A stretch of 64,000 bases of DNA from contig CALNYX010000017.1 of the NCBI GenBank assembly GCA_942490925.1, positions 1,674,001-1,738,000 of the forward strand, read 5' to 3'. The position numbers were made by a program, and so were the translations under genes. Of this stretch, positions 52,101 to 60,829 are shown piece by piece (the first letter of the stretch is position 1; each line of letters opens with the position of its first letter). A model generated the notes under the pieces. It did no database searches, had not been told where the DNA came from, and worked only from the letters and a program-made list of their open reading frames with translations. The stretch comes from CALNYX01 sp942490925 (GTDB lineage: Bacteria; Chlamydiota; Chlamydiia; Chlamydiales; JAAKFR01).

Positions 52101-52520
52101 CTCTCTCTGTAGACAAGAAATCTTCTTAATCAGAGCTAAATATTTGAACATTTTAGAGCTCCCAAGTGTCTAAGAATTAGATTGCGGAGAGCGTGCCCCG
52201 CTTTCCCTGGGCAACAGCTACCGATTTAGGCGCTAGGCTGGGACGACGCTTCCCTTTATATGCTCTGGCGCGCTTTGCACATATGCCCGTTTATAGGGAA
52301 TAAGTGGTGGGTGATGGTCATGCTTCTGATTTTGCAGAAGGACCGTTTTTGAGTGTGGTTTGTAACCAAGGCCCCTCTTATTGAGTTCTGTTATGAGGTG
52401 CGGCCGCTTTAGGTGACGGAAGACTATTTTCCGAGCAGCTTGAAAACGCGCATACTTACCTCATCTGCCACGCACGCTTATTTTGAGCGCAAATCTTCGG
52501 ATTTGCGCTCAAACTTGTTT
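52101..52520. other. Non-coding stretch with several hairpins (candidate structured RNA)
   Basis: No supported gene. From about 52185 to 52410 the sequence is richer in G and C than its flanks and holds several possible stems: tgcccc...ctgggca near 52192, ttccct...agggaa around 52246-52300, gcttctg...gcagaag near 52325-52340. A structured RNA is possible but no known class was recognised (the motifs of RNase P RNA, 4.5S RNA and tmRNA were looked for and not seen). Confidence 0.35.
52482..52513. repeat. 14-base perfect hairpin with TTCG loop
   Basis: Arms tttgagcgcaaatc (52482-52495) and gatttgcgctcaaa (52500-52513) around TTCG, one of the most stable RNA tetraloops. No T-run follows on the plus strand, so it is not a classical terminator in that direction. 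It sits directly outside the inverted-repeat element at 52521. Confidence 0.85.
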
Positions 52521-52684
52521 AAGAAGTCTCTGAAAAACACCCTCATCAGATCTACCACCGATCTCTCCATTAGAACGTCATTCTCGCCCTCACTAACTCA
52601 CCAGGAGTTAGCGTCGGGCTCCGAATTTAGTTCTGATGGAAATCTCGCTGTATCTCCAATAAGGGTATTTTTCAGAGATTTCTT
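52521..52684. mobile_element. MITE-like element with 23-base terminal inverted repeats
   Basis: Left arm 52521-52543 (starts aagaagtctctgaaaaa) and right arm 52662-52684 (ends cagagatttctt) match at 21 of 23 positions as inverted repeats, enclosing 118 bases with an internal 7-base hairpin (ctaactc / gagttag). No transposase is encoded. The right arm supplies the last codons and the TGA of the zinc-ribbon gene. Target-site duplication could not be recognised. A long-stem RNA structure is the alternative. Confidence 0.6.
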
Positions 52685-54348
52685 AGGTCATCTTTGATGA
52701 CTGCTGTTTCTACATCTTTTTGTAAATTACAAGTAGGGCAACCTGGATCATTCATAACCTCACCCCAAGTAATTTCCCATCGATGCAGATGGCTGACTAA
52801 ACAGAGGAGAACAATCTTTGTTTCAGGGAGTAGCTCAGAAGTTTTAATTTTTGCTCTCTTCTCTTGATGAGATGTTGTGTCTGCTGCACGCTTTCGTTTG
52901 CCAGTCGCAGAAGGAATAAGCGATTTACCACCTGTGGAAGTCGTTGCTGCAGATGGTAGGGAGCTGCACTCAGGACAGGAATTGTCAGCTAGCAGTTCTT
53001 TCACACTCTTTTTCCATTGGTGAATCCCGCAACTCCAAGTGAGCTCGATAGGTGATTTGATTGGAAAGTTTTTGGGATCTATAGCATCTACCAAACTAGG
53101 TAAATTTGTTTGTATCTGACAGAGGAAAGGACCATTTTTACAGCTTAGACAGCCGTGAATGCGCCGCGCTTGATCATTAGGAGATAAATCCCATGTATCC
53201 ATACAAGTAGGACATCTCCAGTGAGCACGATAGCCTGAGCGGTGAGCAACCTCTGTTGCCTTGCGCTCTTCGTCTGCCCAATATGGTGCTAAAATAGGAT
53301 CCCCAGCAACATAGGTAAGAGACTCATCTTTAGGAGCACATTCTGAGCAAGGCATGCCTCTTTCAGCCTGTCTTTGTTGTACTTGGACAGTTGAGATCCA
53401 AGTTGTGAAGCATGTGGGACATTTCCAATCGGCTGCGAGACTTGATTGGTTGGTCACAGTTGCCGAATCACGCTCATCATTCCAAAAGGGCAATAAAGCA
53501 GGATCTTGAGAAACATAGGTCGTCTGTGCATCACGCACCTCTTTTTTGCATGTGCGGCATTCAGAGTTGGCTTTTACATCACAAACGCGCGCTTCAAATT
53601 CATGATCTTGCTTGCCACAGGTCCATAAGTAGCGTTCTGATGATCCATTACTGACTGTGTCAGGAGAAACGGTATTGCTAGAGCTCCACATCTCTTTGAG
53701 AACGGCATTTGCTGAAACAGGGTTGGAGATCTCTCGAGCAGACCGACAGGTGCGGCATCCACCAAAGCGAATTTGATAACGAGTACTCGCTTCCCAGTCA
53801 TGTCCACAATCCTGGCTAAACCACTTAAGTTCCCTGCGATCGTAAGTAAGGATGGTTTTAGGATTAATGCCTGGGTTTTGATCAGAAGAGTAGTATCTGA
53901 ACTGCTCGTGGTTTACAAGAAATAGACTTGGGTTTTTTTCCTGATTTCGACACTCTGTGCACGCTTTGCGTTTGAATTGTATTCCAACCGTGCACGTCCA
54001 GCGATGTAGCAACGCTGTACAAATCCAGTGAACTTGCACGGATGTATTTCTCGAAGAGAGTGTATTGATGTCGATTCCAGCCTCTCTATTTGCCGGCCAA
54101 TCAACAGCGCTCATCAAGGCTTGACTACTGGTAAGGACAGCATTCGTACTCTTTTTTCGAGGATCTTTGCGGATTTCAGCTAAGTTGCATTCACTGCATT
54201 TTGCGCCCTGTAAACGATAAAAAAGCTTTGTGACCTCTTCATGTCCGTTATGGCAGCAAAATTTTGCCATTTGATGTTCATCAAATGTTTGGATATCGGT
54301 TTGTTCAGCCCAAACTGGCAGAAGGGATTCTTTAGTTACTGGATTCAT
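52672..54348 (-). CDS. Multi-zinc-ribbon protein (DUF4379-like repeats) with bipartite NLS-like motif
   Basis: Protein of 558 residues built from about eight to nine repeats, each of the form: short helix ending P-x-W, a spacer, W-x-C or xC...H-x-W, and a CxxC knuckle. Examples are LLPFWNDERDSATV...WKCPTCFTTW...CSEC and LAPYWADEERKATEV...WRCPTCMDTWDLS...CLSC. This matches the treble-clef zinc-ribbon of DUF4379 (PF14311), known mainly from plants, algae and large viruses or phages. Ten CxxC pairs are visible. Between the last two repeats lies GKRKRAADTTSHQEKRAKIK, which fits a bipartite nuclear localisation signal. No signal peptide. Its last codons lie in the right arm of the inverted-repeat element. 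A host-directed DNA- or RNA-binding effector is the working guess. Confidence 0.78.
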   Translation of the reverse strand: MNPVTKESLLPVWAEQTDIQTFDEHQMAKFCCHNGHEEVTKLFYRLQGAKCSECNLAEIRKDPRKKSTNAVLTSSQALMSAVDWPANREAGIDINTLSSRNTSVQVHWICTALLHRWTCTVGIQFKRKACTECRNQEKNPSLFLVNHEQFRYYSSDQNPGINPKTILTYDRRELKWFSQDCGHDWEASTRYQIRFGGCRTCRSAREISNPVSANAVLKEMWSSSNTVSPDTVSNGSSERYLWTCGKQDHEFEARVCDVKANSECRTCKKEVRDAQTTYVSQDPALLPFWNDERDSATVTNQSSLAADWKCPTCFTTWISTVQVQQRQAERGMPCSECAPKDESLTYVAGDPILAPYWADEERKATEVAHRSGYRAHWRCPTCMDTWDLSPNDQARRIHGCLSCKNGPFLCQIQTNLPSLVDAIDPKNFPIKSPIELTWSCGIHQWKKSVKELLADNSCPECSSLPSAATTSTGGKSLIPSATGKRKRAADTTSHQEKRAKIKTSELLPETKIVLLCLVSHLHRWEITWGEVMNDPGCPTCNLQKDVETAVIKDDLRNL

Positions 54349-54413
54349 GTGGGTTAGGGATTATATCCTTTGTAGTGGTTTAATTGGAATTGCAAAATCA
54401 GTATGCTGTAGTT

Positions 54414-54806
54414 ATGTTTATTCATTGCTATGGGGTGATTCCTCTGAGAGGCAAAGAAGTTTTTTTAGTTAGGCACCAAAAGGGGCATTGGGCTTTTCCT
54501 AAGGGGCATGCTGATGATGGAGAAGAGCCTTTGCAAACGGCGCTGCGTGAGCTCAAGGAGGAGACGGGTTTGGCTATCAAACAACTTCTTGAACCAACTT
54601 TTGTGGAGCGGTATGACTATGAAGAGAGTGGCGCTCTCTATCACAAAACGGTGACCTACTTTCTGGCAGAGGTTGAGGGGGAGCCGACGCTTCAAGAGGC
54701 AGAGATCGCCGAAGGGCAATGGCTCAGCTTAGAGGATGCGAAAAAGGTGGCGACTTATCCTGAGACCCAAAAAGTCTGTCAAGAGCTCATGAAATTTTTG
54801 AGTTGA
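54414..54806 (+). CDS. Nudix hydrolase (probable Ap4A hydrolase)
   Basis: Protein of 130 residues from the ATG at 54414, giving the start MFIHCYGVIPLRG; a TTG 30 bases upstream is possible. The Nudix box is GHADDGEEPLQTALRELKEETGL (Gx5Ex7REUxEExGU), preceded by FLVRHQKGHWAFPKGH as in asymmetric diadenosine tetraphosphate hydrolases. Corresponds to the Nudix gene after fabF in Chlamydia (CT771, from memory). Its last 28 bases overlap the convergent ppa. Confidence 0.9.
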   Translation: MFIHCYGVIPLRGKEVFLVRHQKGHWAFPKGHADDGEEPLQTALRELKEETGLAIKQLLEPTFVERYDYEESGALYHKTVTYFLAEVEGEPTLQEAEIAEGQWLSLEDAKKVATYPETQKVCQELMKFLS

Positions 54807-55450
54807 GATGCAAGCTCTTCAAAAGAGTCTAGGTAATCTTCCTGGGCAAGCTTGATAATATGCTGCGCCTCTTCCCGATCATAAATCCCAGCGATCTCCA
54901 TCTTACGCGCCTCACCAGCTAAATCGTCAGGTGACTCTTTGTAGGTCAAAAAGTAGTGCTGCAGACGATCGATGAGATTATCGGGGCAATCTTTGAGATC
55001 GCGGATATTTTTGTAAACGAGATCATCTTTGAGAATCGCAATGATTTTATCATCGGCCTCATTTCCATCGATTGCGCGAATCCCACCAATTGGAATTGCT
55101 GTGACTAAGATATCACCACGCAAAATAGGTTTTTCTGTGAGGACGCAAACATCTAAAGGATCATGATCACCCATAATACCAGGGCGGTTTGCATGTTTGC
55201 TGCAATGTTCGCCAACGCGCTTGCCAGCGTAAGTTTGCGGAATTAAGCCGTAGAGACTTGGGCAGTTGTTTGAATATTTCTGTGGGCGATCGACTTTCAT
55301 CAAACCCGTCGGTTTGTCAATTTCAAACTTGACGGTGTCAGTTGGAACAATCTCGATATAGCAGTGCACCTCTTTAGGTGCATTCTCGCCAATTTCAACA
55401 CCATGCCAAGGATGGGCACGACAAAAGGGAAAGATAGAGGGATTTTTCAT
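54779..55450 (-). CDS. ppa: Inorganic pyrophosphatase
   Basis: Soluble family I pyrophosphatase, 223 residues from the ATG at 55450 (start MKNPSIFPFCRAHPWHGVEIG). Metal-binding signature DHDPLDVCVLTEKPILRGD and DDKIIAILKDD are present, as is VPTDTVKFEIDKPTGLMKVDR. Slightly longer than E. coli Ppa (176) because of a eukaryote/chlamydia-like N-terminus and C-terminal helices. Confidence 0.93.
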   Translation of the reverse strand: MKNPSIFPFCRAHPWHGVEIGENAPKEVHCYIEIVPTDTVKFEIDKPTGLMKVDRPQKYSNNCPSLYGLIPQTYAGKRVGEHCSKHANRPGIMGDHDPLDVCVLTEKPILRGDILVTAIPIGGIRAIDGNEADDKIIAILKDDLVYKNIRDLKDCPDNLIDRLQHYFLTYKESPDDLAGEARKMEIAGIYDREEAQHIIKLAQEDYLDSFEELASQLKNFMSS

Positions 55451-55540
55451 GCAGACCAGTATGCCTAAAATGTGCTTGGGAGTCAACTTGACTTTTTCGA
55501 TTTTTTTTGGGAAAATATCCTCTAATAAAAGGAGAGTGTA

Positions 55541-56611
55541 ATGGAGCAGCGCCAGCTTGATGTCAAAGGGTATGAAAAAGTTGTAGAGTTCATCGATAAA
55601 CCCTCAGGCTTGCACGCAATTATTGCTATTCACGATTCGCGTTTAGGAGTTTCTCTAGGGGGAACCCGCGCTTACCCTTATGCATCCGTTGACGAAGCTT
55701 TGACTGATGTTCTACGTCTCTCTATGGGAATGACATACAAGTCTGCAATCACAGAAGCTGGAACTGGTGGAGCAAAAGCTGTGATCATCACTGATTACCG
55801 CAAGCCGAAATCTAAAGAACTGCTTCATGCATATGCCGATGCGGTCAACTCTTTTGAAGGGGCTTTCATCTGCGCTGAAGATCTAGGCATGACACAAGCA
55901 GATCTTGATGTGATAGCAGAGCGTACGCGCTACATTGTTGGCTTTGCTGACACAAGTGGAAATCCTTCACGCTACACAGCTTGGGGGACTTATCTTGGAA
56001 TCCAAGCTGTTTGTCAACATCTGTGGAAATCACCATCTGTTGCAGGAAAAACATTTGCTATTCAAGGGTTAGGGTCTGTCGGCTCTCTACTGGCTGACCG
56101 CCTTTTTTGGGAGGGAGCACGTTTGATTGTTGCCGATGTCGACGAGGAGCGTACTAAACAGGCAAAACGTGATTTTGGTGCGTCTGTTGTTTCAACAGAT
56201 GAAATAGCCTCTGTTGAGTGTGATGTTTTTGTGCCATGTGCTCTTGGTGGAATTTTGTCTGAGCAGTCGATTCCAAAGTTGCGGTGTCGCGCGGTTGCAG
56301 GAAGCACAAACAATCAACTGCTCACACTTGAAGATGGAGAGCGGTTATATGCACGCGACATTTTGTATGCTCCTGATTATCTGATTAATGCAGGTGGACT
56401 TCTGAATGTGTGCCAAGAGATTTTGCCTGAAGGGTACGATCCGATCAAAGCGCGTATGGCAGTGAGTCGCATCTATGATCAACTGCTTTCAATTTTCAAA
56501 ATGGCAGAAGAGAAGGGAGAGCCGTCGTATAAGATTGCGGAAGAGATCTCTGAATACAATTTGGAAACGGGAATTGGAAAGCGTACAGAGCCTGTAACAT
56601 TTCATCGTTGA
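55541..56611 (+). CDS. ldh: Leucine/Glu-Leu-Phe-Val family dehydrogenase
   Basis: NAD-dependent amino acid dehydrogenase, 356 residues. LGGTRAYPYASVDEAL, LSMGMTYKSAITEAGTGGAKAVI (catalytic Lys region), EDLGMTQADLDVIAERT and the Rossmann motif FAIQGLGSVGSLLADRL are typical of leucine dehydrogenase. The gene order with ppa agrees with Chlamydia (CT773, from memory). GGAGAG lies 6 bases before the ATG. Confidence 0.92.
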   Translation: MEQRQLDVKGYEKVVEFIDKPSGLHAIIAIHDSRLGVSLGGTRAYPYASVDEALTDVLRLSMGMTYKSAITEAGTGGAKAVIITDYRKPKSKELLHAYADAVNSFEGAFICAEDLGMTQADLDVIAERTRYIVGFADTSGNPSRYTAWGTYLGIQAVCQHLWKSPSVAGKTFAIQGLGSVGSLLADRLFWEGARLIVADVDEERTKQAKRDFGASVVSTDEIASVECDVFVPCALGGILSEQSIPKLRCRAVAGSTNNQLLTLEDGERLYARDILYAPDYLINAGGLLNVCQEILPEGYDPIKARMAVSRIYDQLLSIFKMAEEKGEPSYKIAEEISEYNLETGIGKRTEPVTFHR

Positions 56612-56643
56612 AAGGCTAAATATTTTTTGATAGGCTCCGACTT

Positions 56644-59316
56644 ATGCGCCGTCTTTTGACCTATCTACTTGTTTTTACTCTGAATCTTGTGTTGAAACTA
56701 CGTTACAAGGTGACGGTGAAAGGGTTTGATCGCCTTGATCAGAACAAGGGGATCTTGTTTCTTGCGAATCACCCAGCATTGATCGATCCCTGTCTGATGA
56801 TCTCAAAGTTTTGGATCCCTTTTAAGATTCATCCTGTGGCAGCTGACTTCTTGCTACAGTCAGGTTTTTTGCGTTACATGCTTGGACTTGTCGGAACAGT
56901 TTATGTGCCAGGTTTTGACTACACTTCCAACAGTTTCAAAAAACTTCAGGTTGAAAAGGCCTATGATGTGATGGTCGATCTTCTCAAGAAGAAGGAAAAT
57001 CTATTGCTCTATCCCGCTGGTGGATTGAAGCGTGGCCCGCTAGAGGTTGTTGGTGGAGCCTCTGGAACACTGACAATTTTAGAGCGTCTACCTGATGTCA
57101 ACATTGTTCTTGTGCGTTCAACAGGACTTTGGGGAAGCACCTTTTCCAAGGCGATCTCAGGAAAAACGCCTGATATTTTTGAAACGCTCAAGCATGGCAT
57201 GAAAGTCATTTTGAAAAATGGGATTTTCTTTGTGCCCCGTCGCCAGGTTTTGATTGAGTGTATGCCAGCTCCTGCAGAGTTTCCGCGTACAGGAGATCGG
57301 CGCACGATCAATCAATATCTCGAAAATTGGTATAACCTGCGTGGTCCAGAGCCCCTTTCATTAATCTCGTTCAGTCAATTGGGAGTCAAACTTCCAACCG
57401 TGTATCAAAAACCCAAAGAGCCGGAGGTCGACTTGGACGCTATCGATGAAAAGATCAAAACACGAGTCGTTCAAGAGCTAGCTCAAATAGCACGTATCTC
57501 AGAAAAACAGATTAAGCCAGAGCAAGACCTCTCAGTCGATTTAGGTCTTGACTCTCTTGATCGCGCGCAGCTTGTCCTAGTCCTGAAAGAGCAGTTTGGT
57601 GTGACAGGACTCACCTCAGTTGATCTCACAACTGTTGGAAGCTTAATGGCCTATGCCGCGCGCCTCAAACAGGCTGGCCCTCCAGAAGTTGAAAAAGAAG
57701 CAGAGATTCCCGACTGGTTTCGCATCGAAGGGCGTCCTAAAGTTTGCTATCCAGAGGCAGATACCTTGATTGAAGCCTTTTTAATGTCGTGTGATCGCAT
57801 GGGCAAGCAGATGGCAGCAGCCGATCCGATGGCCGGAGAAGTTTCTTACCAACGGCTGAAATTAGGTGTCATCCTGTTCGCCCTATATATCAAACAGCTG
57901 CCAGGGGATAAAGTAGGGATTATGCTTCCAGCCTCTATTGCGGCAAGCCTTTTGACCTTTGCCACTCTTTTGGCTGGCAAAACTCCTGTCATGATCAACT
58001 GGACACTTGGTAAGCGCAATTTAGAAGCAGTGCTCGAACAGACAGGGTTGCAAGCAACTCTCAGCGCCTGGAAATTTCTCGATAACTTAGACAATACCGA
58101 ACTTGCTGGATTTACTGAGCAAATTACAACTTTAGAAGAGATTCGTAGTGGATTCTCATGGAGAGATAAACTCAAAGCAACGTGCCTTGCGCGCAAATCG
58201 GCTCCAGCCCTACTCAAGTATTTTGGAGCGCATAAATTGACAGGGGAACAGACTGCTGCCATCTTATTCACAAGCGGAACCGAGAGCATACCAAAGGGCG
58301 TTCCACTCTCTCACCGCAATATCATGGAAAATCATCGCGATGCACTCCGCTCCTTTCATATCGAGGAGACCGATGTACTCCTCGGCTTTTTACCTCCCTT
58401 CCACTCCTTTGGATTTTCTGTCTCAGGTATTCTCCCTTTCCTTGCAGGGTGGCGGGTTGCTTTCACCCCAAATCCGACGCAGGGACGTCAAATTGCAAGT
58501 GCCATCAAACGGTGGCAAGCAACTGTGATCTGTACAGCACCAACCTTCCTCCGTACCTTACTACGCAGTGCCAACACAGAGCAGCTTGCCTCGCTCCGTT
58601 TTGTTGTTTCAGGCGCTGAAAAAGCCGATCCTGGACTCTTTAAAAAAGTGAAAGAGATCAATGGAGAGATTGAAATTTTAGAAGGATATGGCGTGACCGA
58701 ATGTGCTCCGATCCTCACGCTCAATATACTCGATCAACCCGCAGCGGGAGTGGGATTGCCTCTTTCACAAGTAGAACTGCGCATTGTCAATCCCGAGACT
58801 TTCGAGCATGTCCATATGGGAAAACCTGGTTTAATTCTGGCGCGTGGTCCCAATGTTTTCAGCGGCTATTTGAATGGCGGGCATTCACCTTTTGTCGAGC
58901 TTGAAGGAGAAAAATGGTATCAGACAGGCGATCTAGGCTTTCTCGATGAACGCGGCTATTTGACCCTATCAGGACGCCTCAAACGCTTTGTGAAAATTGG
59001 CGGAGAGATGGTCAGTCTTGGCGCTGTCGAAGAGGCGCTGCTCGAGTCAGCTCCTGACCAAGGCTGGAAACTCGATCCTGAGCTACCTACCTTTGCTGTT
59101 TGCGCCATTGAAGAGGATGGCAAGAAGAGTACGCTCCATCTCTTCTCGACAATTGAGTTGGATAAAAACAGCATCAACACCGTTTTGAAACAAAAAGGGA
59201 TGAGCAATCTCATTCGGATTCATGCCGTACACCAAGTGCCGATCATTCCACTGCTTGGCACTGGAAAAATTGACTACCAAACACTTCAGAAAAAAGTGAA
59301 AGATGGAGTATCATAG
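56644..59316 (+). CDS. aas: Three-domain fusion: acyltransferase - acyl carrier protein - acyl-ACP synthetase
   Basis: 890-residue membrane-associated lipid enzyme. Domain 1 (about 1-230): PlsC-type acyltransferase with ANHPALID (His43-x4-Asp48) and LLLYPAGGLKRGPLE. Domain 2 (about 262-345): acyl carrier protein with DLGLDSLDRAQLV, where Ser304 would carry phosphopantetheine. Domain 3 (about 370-890): AMP-forming ligase with AAILFTSGTESIPKGVPLSHRN, ILEGYGVTECAPILTL and WYQTGDLGFLDERGYLTLSGRLKRFVKIGGEMVSL. It resembles E. coli Aas with an ACP domain inserted; in C. trachomatis the acyltransferase and ligase are separate genes (CT775, CT776, from memory). Likely scavenges host fatty acids straight into phospholipid. 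Confidence 0.9.
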   Translation: MRRLLTYLLVFTLNLVLKLRYKVTVKGFDRLDQNKGILFLANHPALIDPCLMISKFWIPFKIHPVAADFLLQSGFLRYMLGLVGTVYVPGFDYTSNSFKKLQVEKAYDVMVDLLKKKENLLLYPAGGLKRGPLEVVGGASGTLTILERLPDVNIVLVRSTGLWGSTFSKAISGKTPDIFETLKHGMKVILKNGIFFVPRRQVLIECMPAPAEFPRTGDRRTINQYLENWYNLRGPEPLSLISFSQLGVKLPTVYQKPKEPEVDLDAIDEKIKTRVVQELAQIARISEKQIKPEQDLSVDLGLDSLDRAQLVLVLKEQFGVTGLTSVDLTTVGSLMAYAARLKQAGPPEVEKEAEIPDWFRIEGRPKVCYPEADTLIEAFLMSCDRMGKQMAAADPMAGEVSYQRLKLGVILFALYIKQLPGDKVGIMLPASIAASLLTFATLLAGKTPVMINWTLGKRNLEAVLEQTGLQATLSAWKFLDNLDNTELAGFTEQITTLEEIRSGFSWRDKLKATCLARKSAPALLKYFGAHKLTGEQTAAILFTSGTESIPKGVPLSHRNIMENHRDALRSFHIEETDVLLGFLPPFHSFGFSVSGILPFLAGWRVAFTPNPTQGRQIASAIKRWQATVICTAPTFLRTLLRSANTEQLASLRFVVSGAEKADPGLFKKVKEINGEIEILEGYGVTECAPILTLNILDQPAAGVGLPLSQVELRIVNPETFEHVHMGKPGLILARGPNVFSGYLNGGHSPFVELEGEKWYQTGDLGFLDERGYLTLSGRLKRFVKIGGEMVSLGAVEEALLESAPDQGWKLDPELPTFAVCAIEEDGKKSTLHLFSTIELDKNSINTVLKQKGMSNLIRIHAVHQVPIIPLLGTGKIDYQTLQKKVKDGVS

Positions 59317-59321
59317 CCGCT

Positions 59322-60758
59322 ATGACAGAGGCTCTACCATTTCCAAAACTTCCCCTGCACTTTTATAATACAGAGAAGAGACGCAAAGAAGCGTTTCATC
59401 CACAGACAAACAACCACGTTTCGATCTATACCTGCGGCCCGACAGTCTACCACTTTGCGCACATCGGAAATTTTCGTACCTACGTCTTCGAAGACATCTT
59501 AAGGCGCACACTCAAGTTTTTTGGTCATCAAGTCATACAGGTAATGAATATCACCGACGTTGATGACAAAACCATTCGAGGGGCAACCGAATCCAATGTT
59601 TCCCTTGAAGAGTATGTCCAACCCTACAAGAACGCTTTTTTTGTCGATCTACAATCCCTTGGCATTGAAAAAGCCGAGCACTATCCAAATGCCACAGACT
59701 ACATCCGCCATATGATCGATTTCATTCAGAAATTGATCGACAAAGGGATTGCCTATCAGAGCAACGACAAAAGCGTCTATTTTGCCATCGACAAGTGTCC
59801 ACGCTACGGCCGCCTCTCTCATCTCAAACTCGACGATCTGAAAGTTGGTGCTCGCGCAAATGCCGATGAATATGACAAGGAGAGCATTGGGGATTTCGTC
59901 ATTTGGAAATCCTACGATCCGACGCGCGATGGGGCAGTCTACTGGGAGAGCCCTTTTGGACCTGGTCGTCCTGGTTGGCATCTTGAATGTTCTGCCATGG
60001 CCATGCAACTACTCGGTGAAACAGTTGATATCCACGTTGGCGCAGTCGATAACATCTTTCCTCATCATGAAAACGAGATCGCCCAATCCGAATGCCTCTC
60101 TGGAAAAGAGTTTGTCCGCTACTGGCTCCACTCAGAGCATCTCATCGTCAATGGAAAGAAGATGTCTAAAAGTTTGGGCAACTTCTACACTCTGCGCGAC
60201 CTGCTCAACAAGGGATACAACGGTATGCAAGCGCGCTACATGCTCATGCATACCCACTACCGTACGCAGCTCAATTTCACCTTCGAAGGAATGGAGGCAG
60301 CTAAGCAGTCACTTCAACGGCTCAATGATTTTGTCATTCGCATGCAAGAGATTGCAGATAGTAACCAGCCGCCTGAGCAAAAAAGTAGGCCTGCTCTCCA
60401 AAAAGCGATCCAAACATTTACTCATGGCCTTGCCGATGACCTCAATATTTCTGTAGCCCTAGCAGCTCTCTTTGACCTCATGCACGAGATTAACATCCTC
60501 CATGATGAGCAGCAGCTCAATGGAGGCGACGCCTCTGAAGTGCTCTACGTCTTGCAACAATTCAACCGCGTACTTGGAGTGCTCAGCTTTGAACAAGAAG
60601 AGGGGCCGCCTCGTTATCTTCAAGAAATGCTTGAAAAAAGAGAAGCGGCACGCCAAGCAAAGGATTGGGCACTCGCCGACCAGATGCGCAGTGAGATTCA
60701 CTCGAGTGGCTATGTCATTGAAGATACCCCCCATGGTGCACGTCTCAAGAAAAAGTAG
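59322..60758 (+). CDS. cysS: Cysteinyl-tRNA synthetase
   Basis: Class I synthetase charging tRNA-Cys, 478 residues. HIGH-type motif YTCGPTVYHFAHIGNFRTY, the zinc ligands around SPFGPGRPGWHLECSAMAM and HHENEIAQSECLSGKEF, and the KMSKS motif KKMSKSLGNFYTLRDLL. The stop of the aas fusion is 3 bases before the ATG with likely coupling. The only tRNA gene in the window is its substrate, tRNA-Cys, 29 kb away. Confidence 0.95.
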   Translation: MTEALPFPKLPLHFYNTEKRRKEAFHPQTNNHVSIYTCGPTVYHFAHIGNFRTYVFEDILRRTLKFFGHQVIQVMNITDVDDKTIRGATESNVSLEEYVQPYKNAFFVDLQSLGIEKAEHYPNATDYIRHMIDFIQKLIDKGIAYQSNDKSVYFAIDKCPRYGRLSHLKLDDLKVGARANADEYDKESIGDFVIWKSYDPTRDGAVYWESPFGPGRPGWHLECSAMAMQLLGETVDIHVGAVDNIFPHHENEIAQSECLSGKEFVRYWLHSEHLIVNGKKMSKSLGNFYTLRDLLNKGYNGMQARYMLMHTHYRTQLNFTFEGMEAAKQSLQRLNDFVIRMQEIADSNQPPEQKSRPALQKAIQTFTHGLADDLNISVALAALFDLMHEINILHDEQQLNGGDASEVLYVLQQFNRVLGVLSFEQEEGPPRYLQEMLEKREAARQAKDWALADQMRSEIHSSGYVIEDTPHGARLKKK

Positions 60759-60829
60759 AGTTTTTTAAAATTTAAATTATATCCATTAGTTGTTGTACTT
60801 TAACTATTATGGGTTTATAATCGCTGGCT

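Noticed and set aside
52101..52520. tmRNA, RNase P RNA or 4.5S RNA gene
   Set aside because: The conserved signature segments of these RNAs were looked for on both strands and not found.
52413..52697. 94-codon plus-strand frame downstream of fabF
   Set aside because: It runs through the TTCG hairpin and both arms of the inverted-repeat element, so the frame is a by-product of structured sequence.
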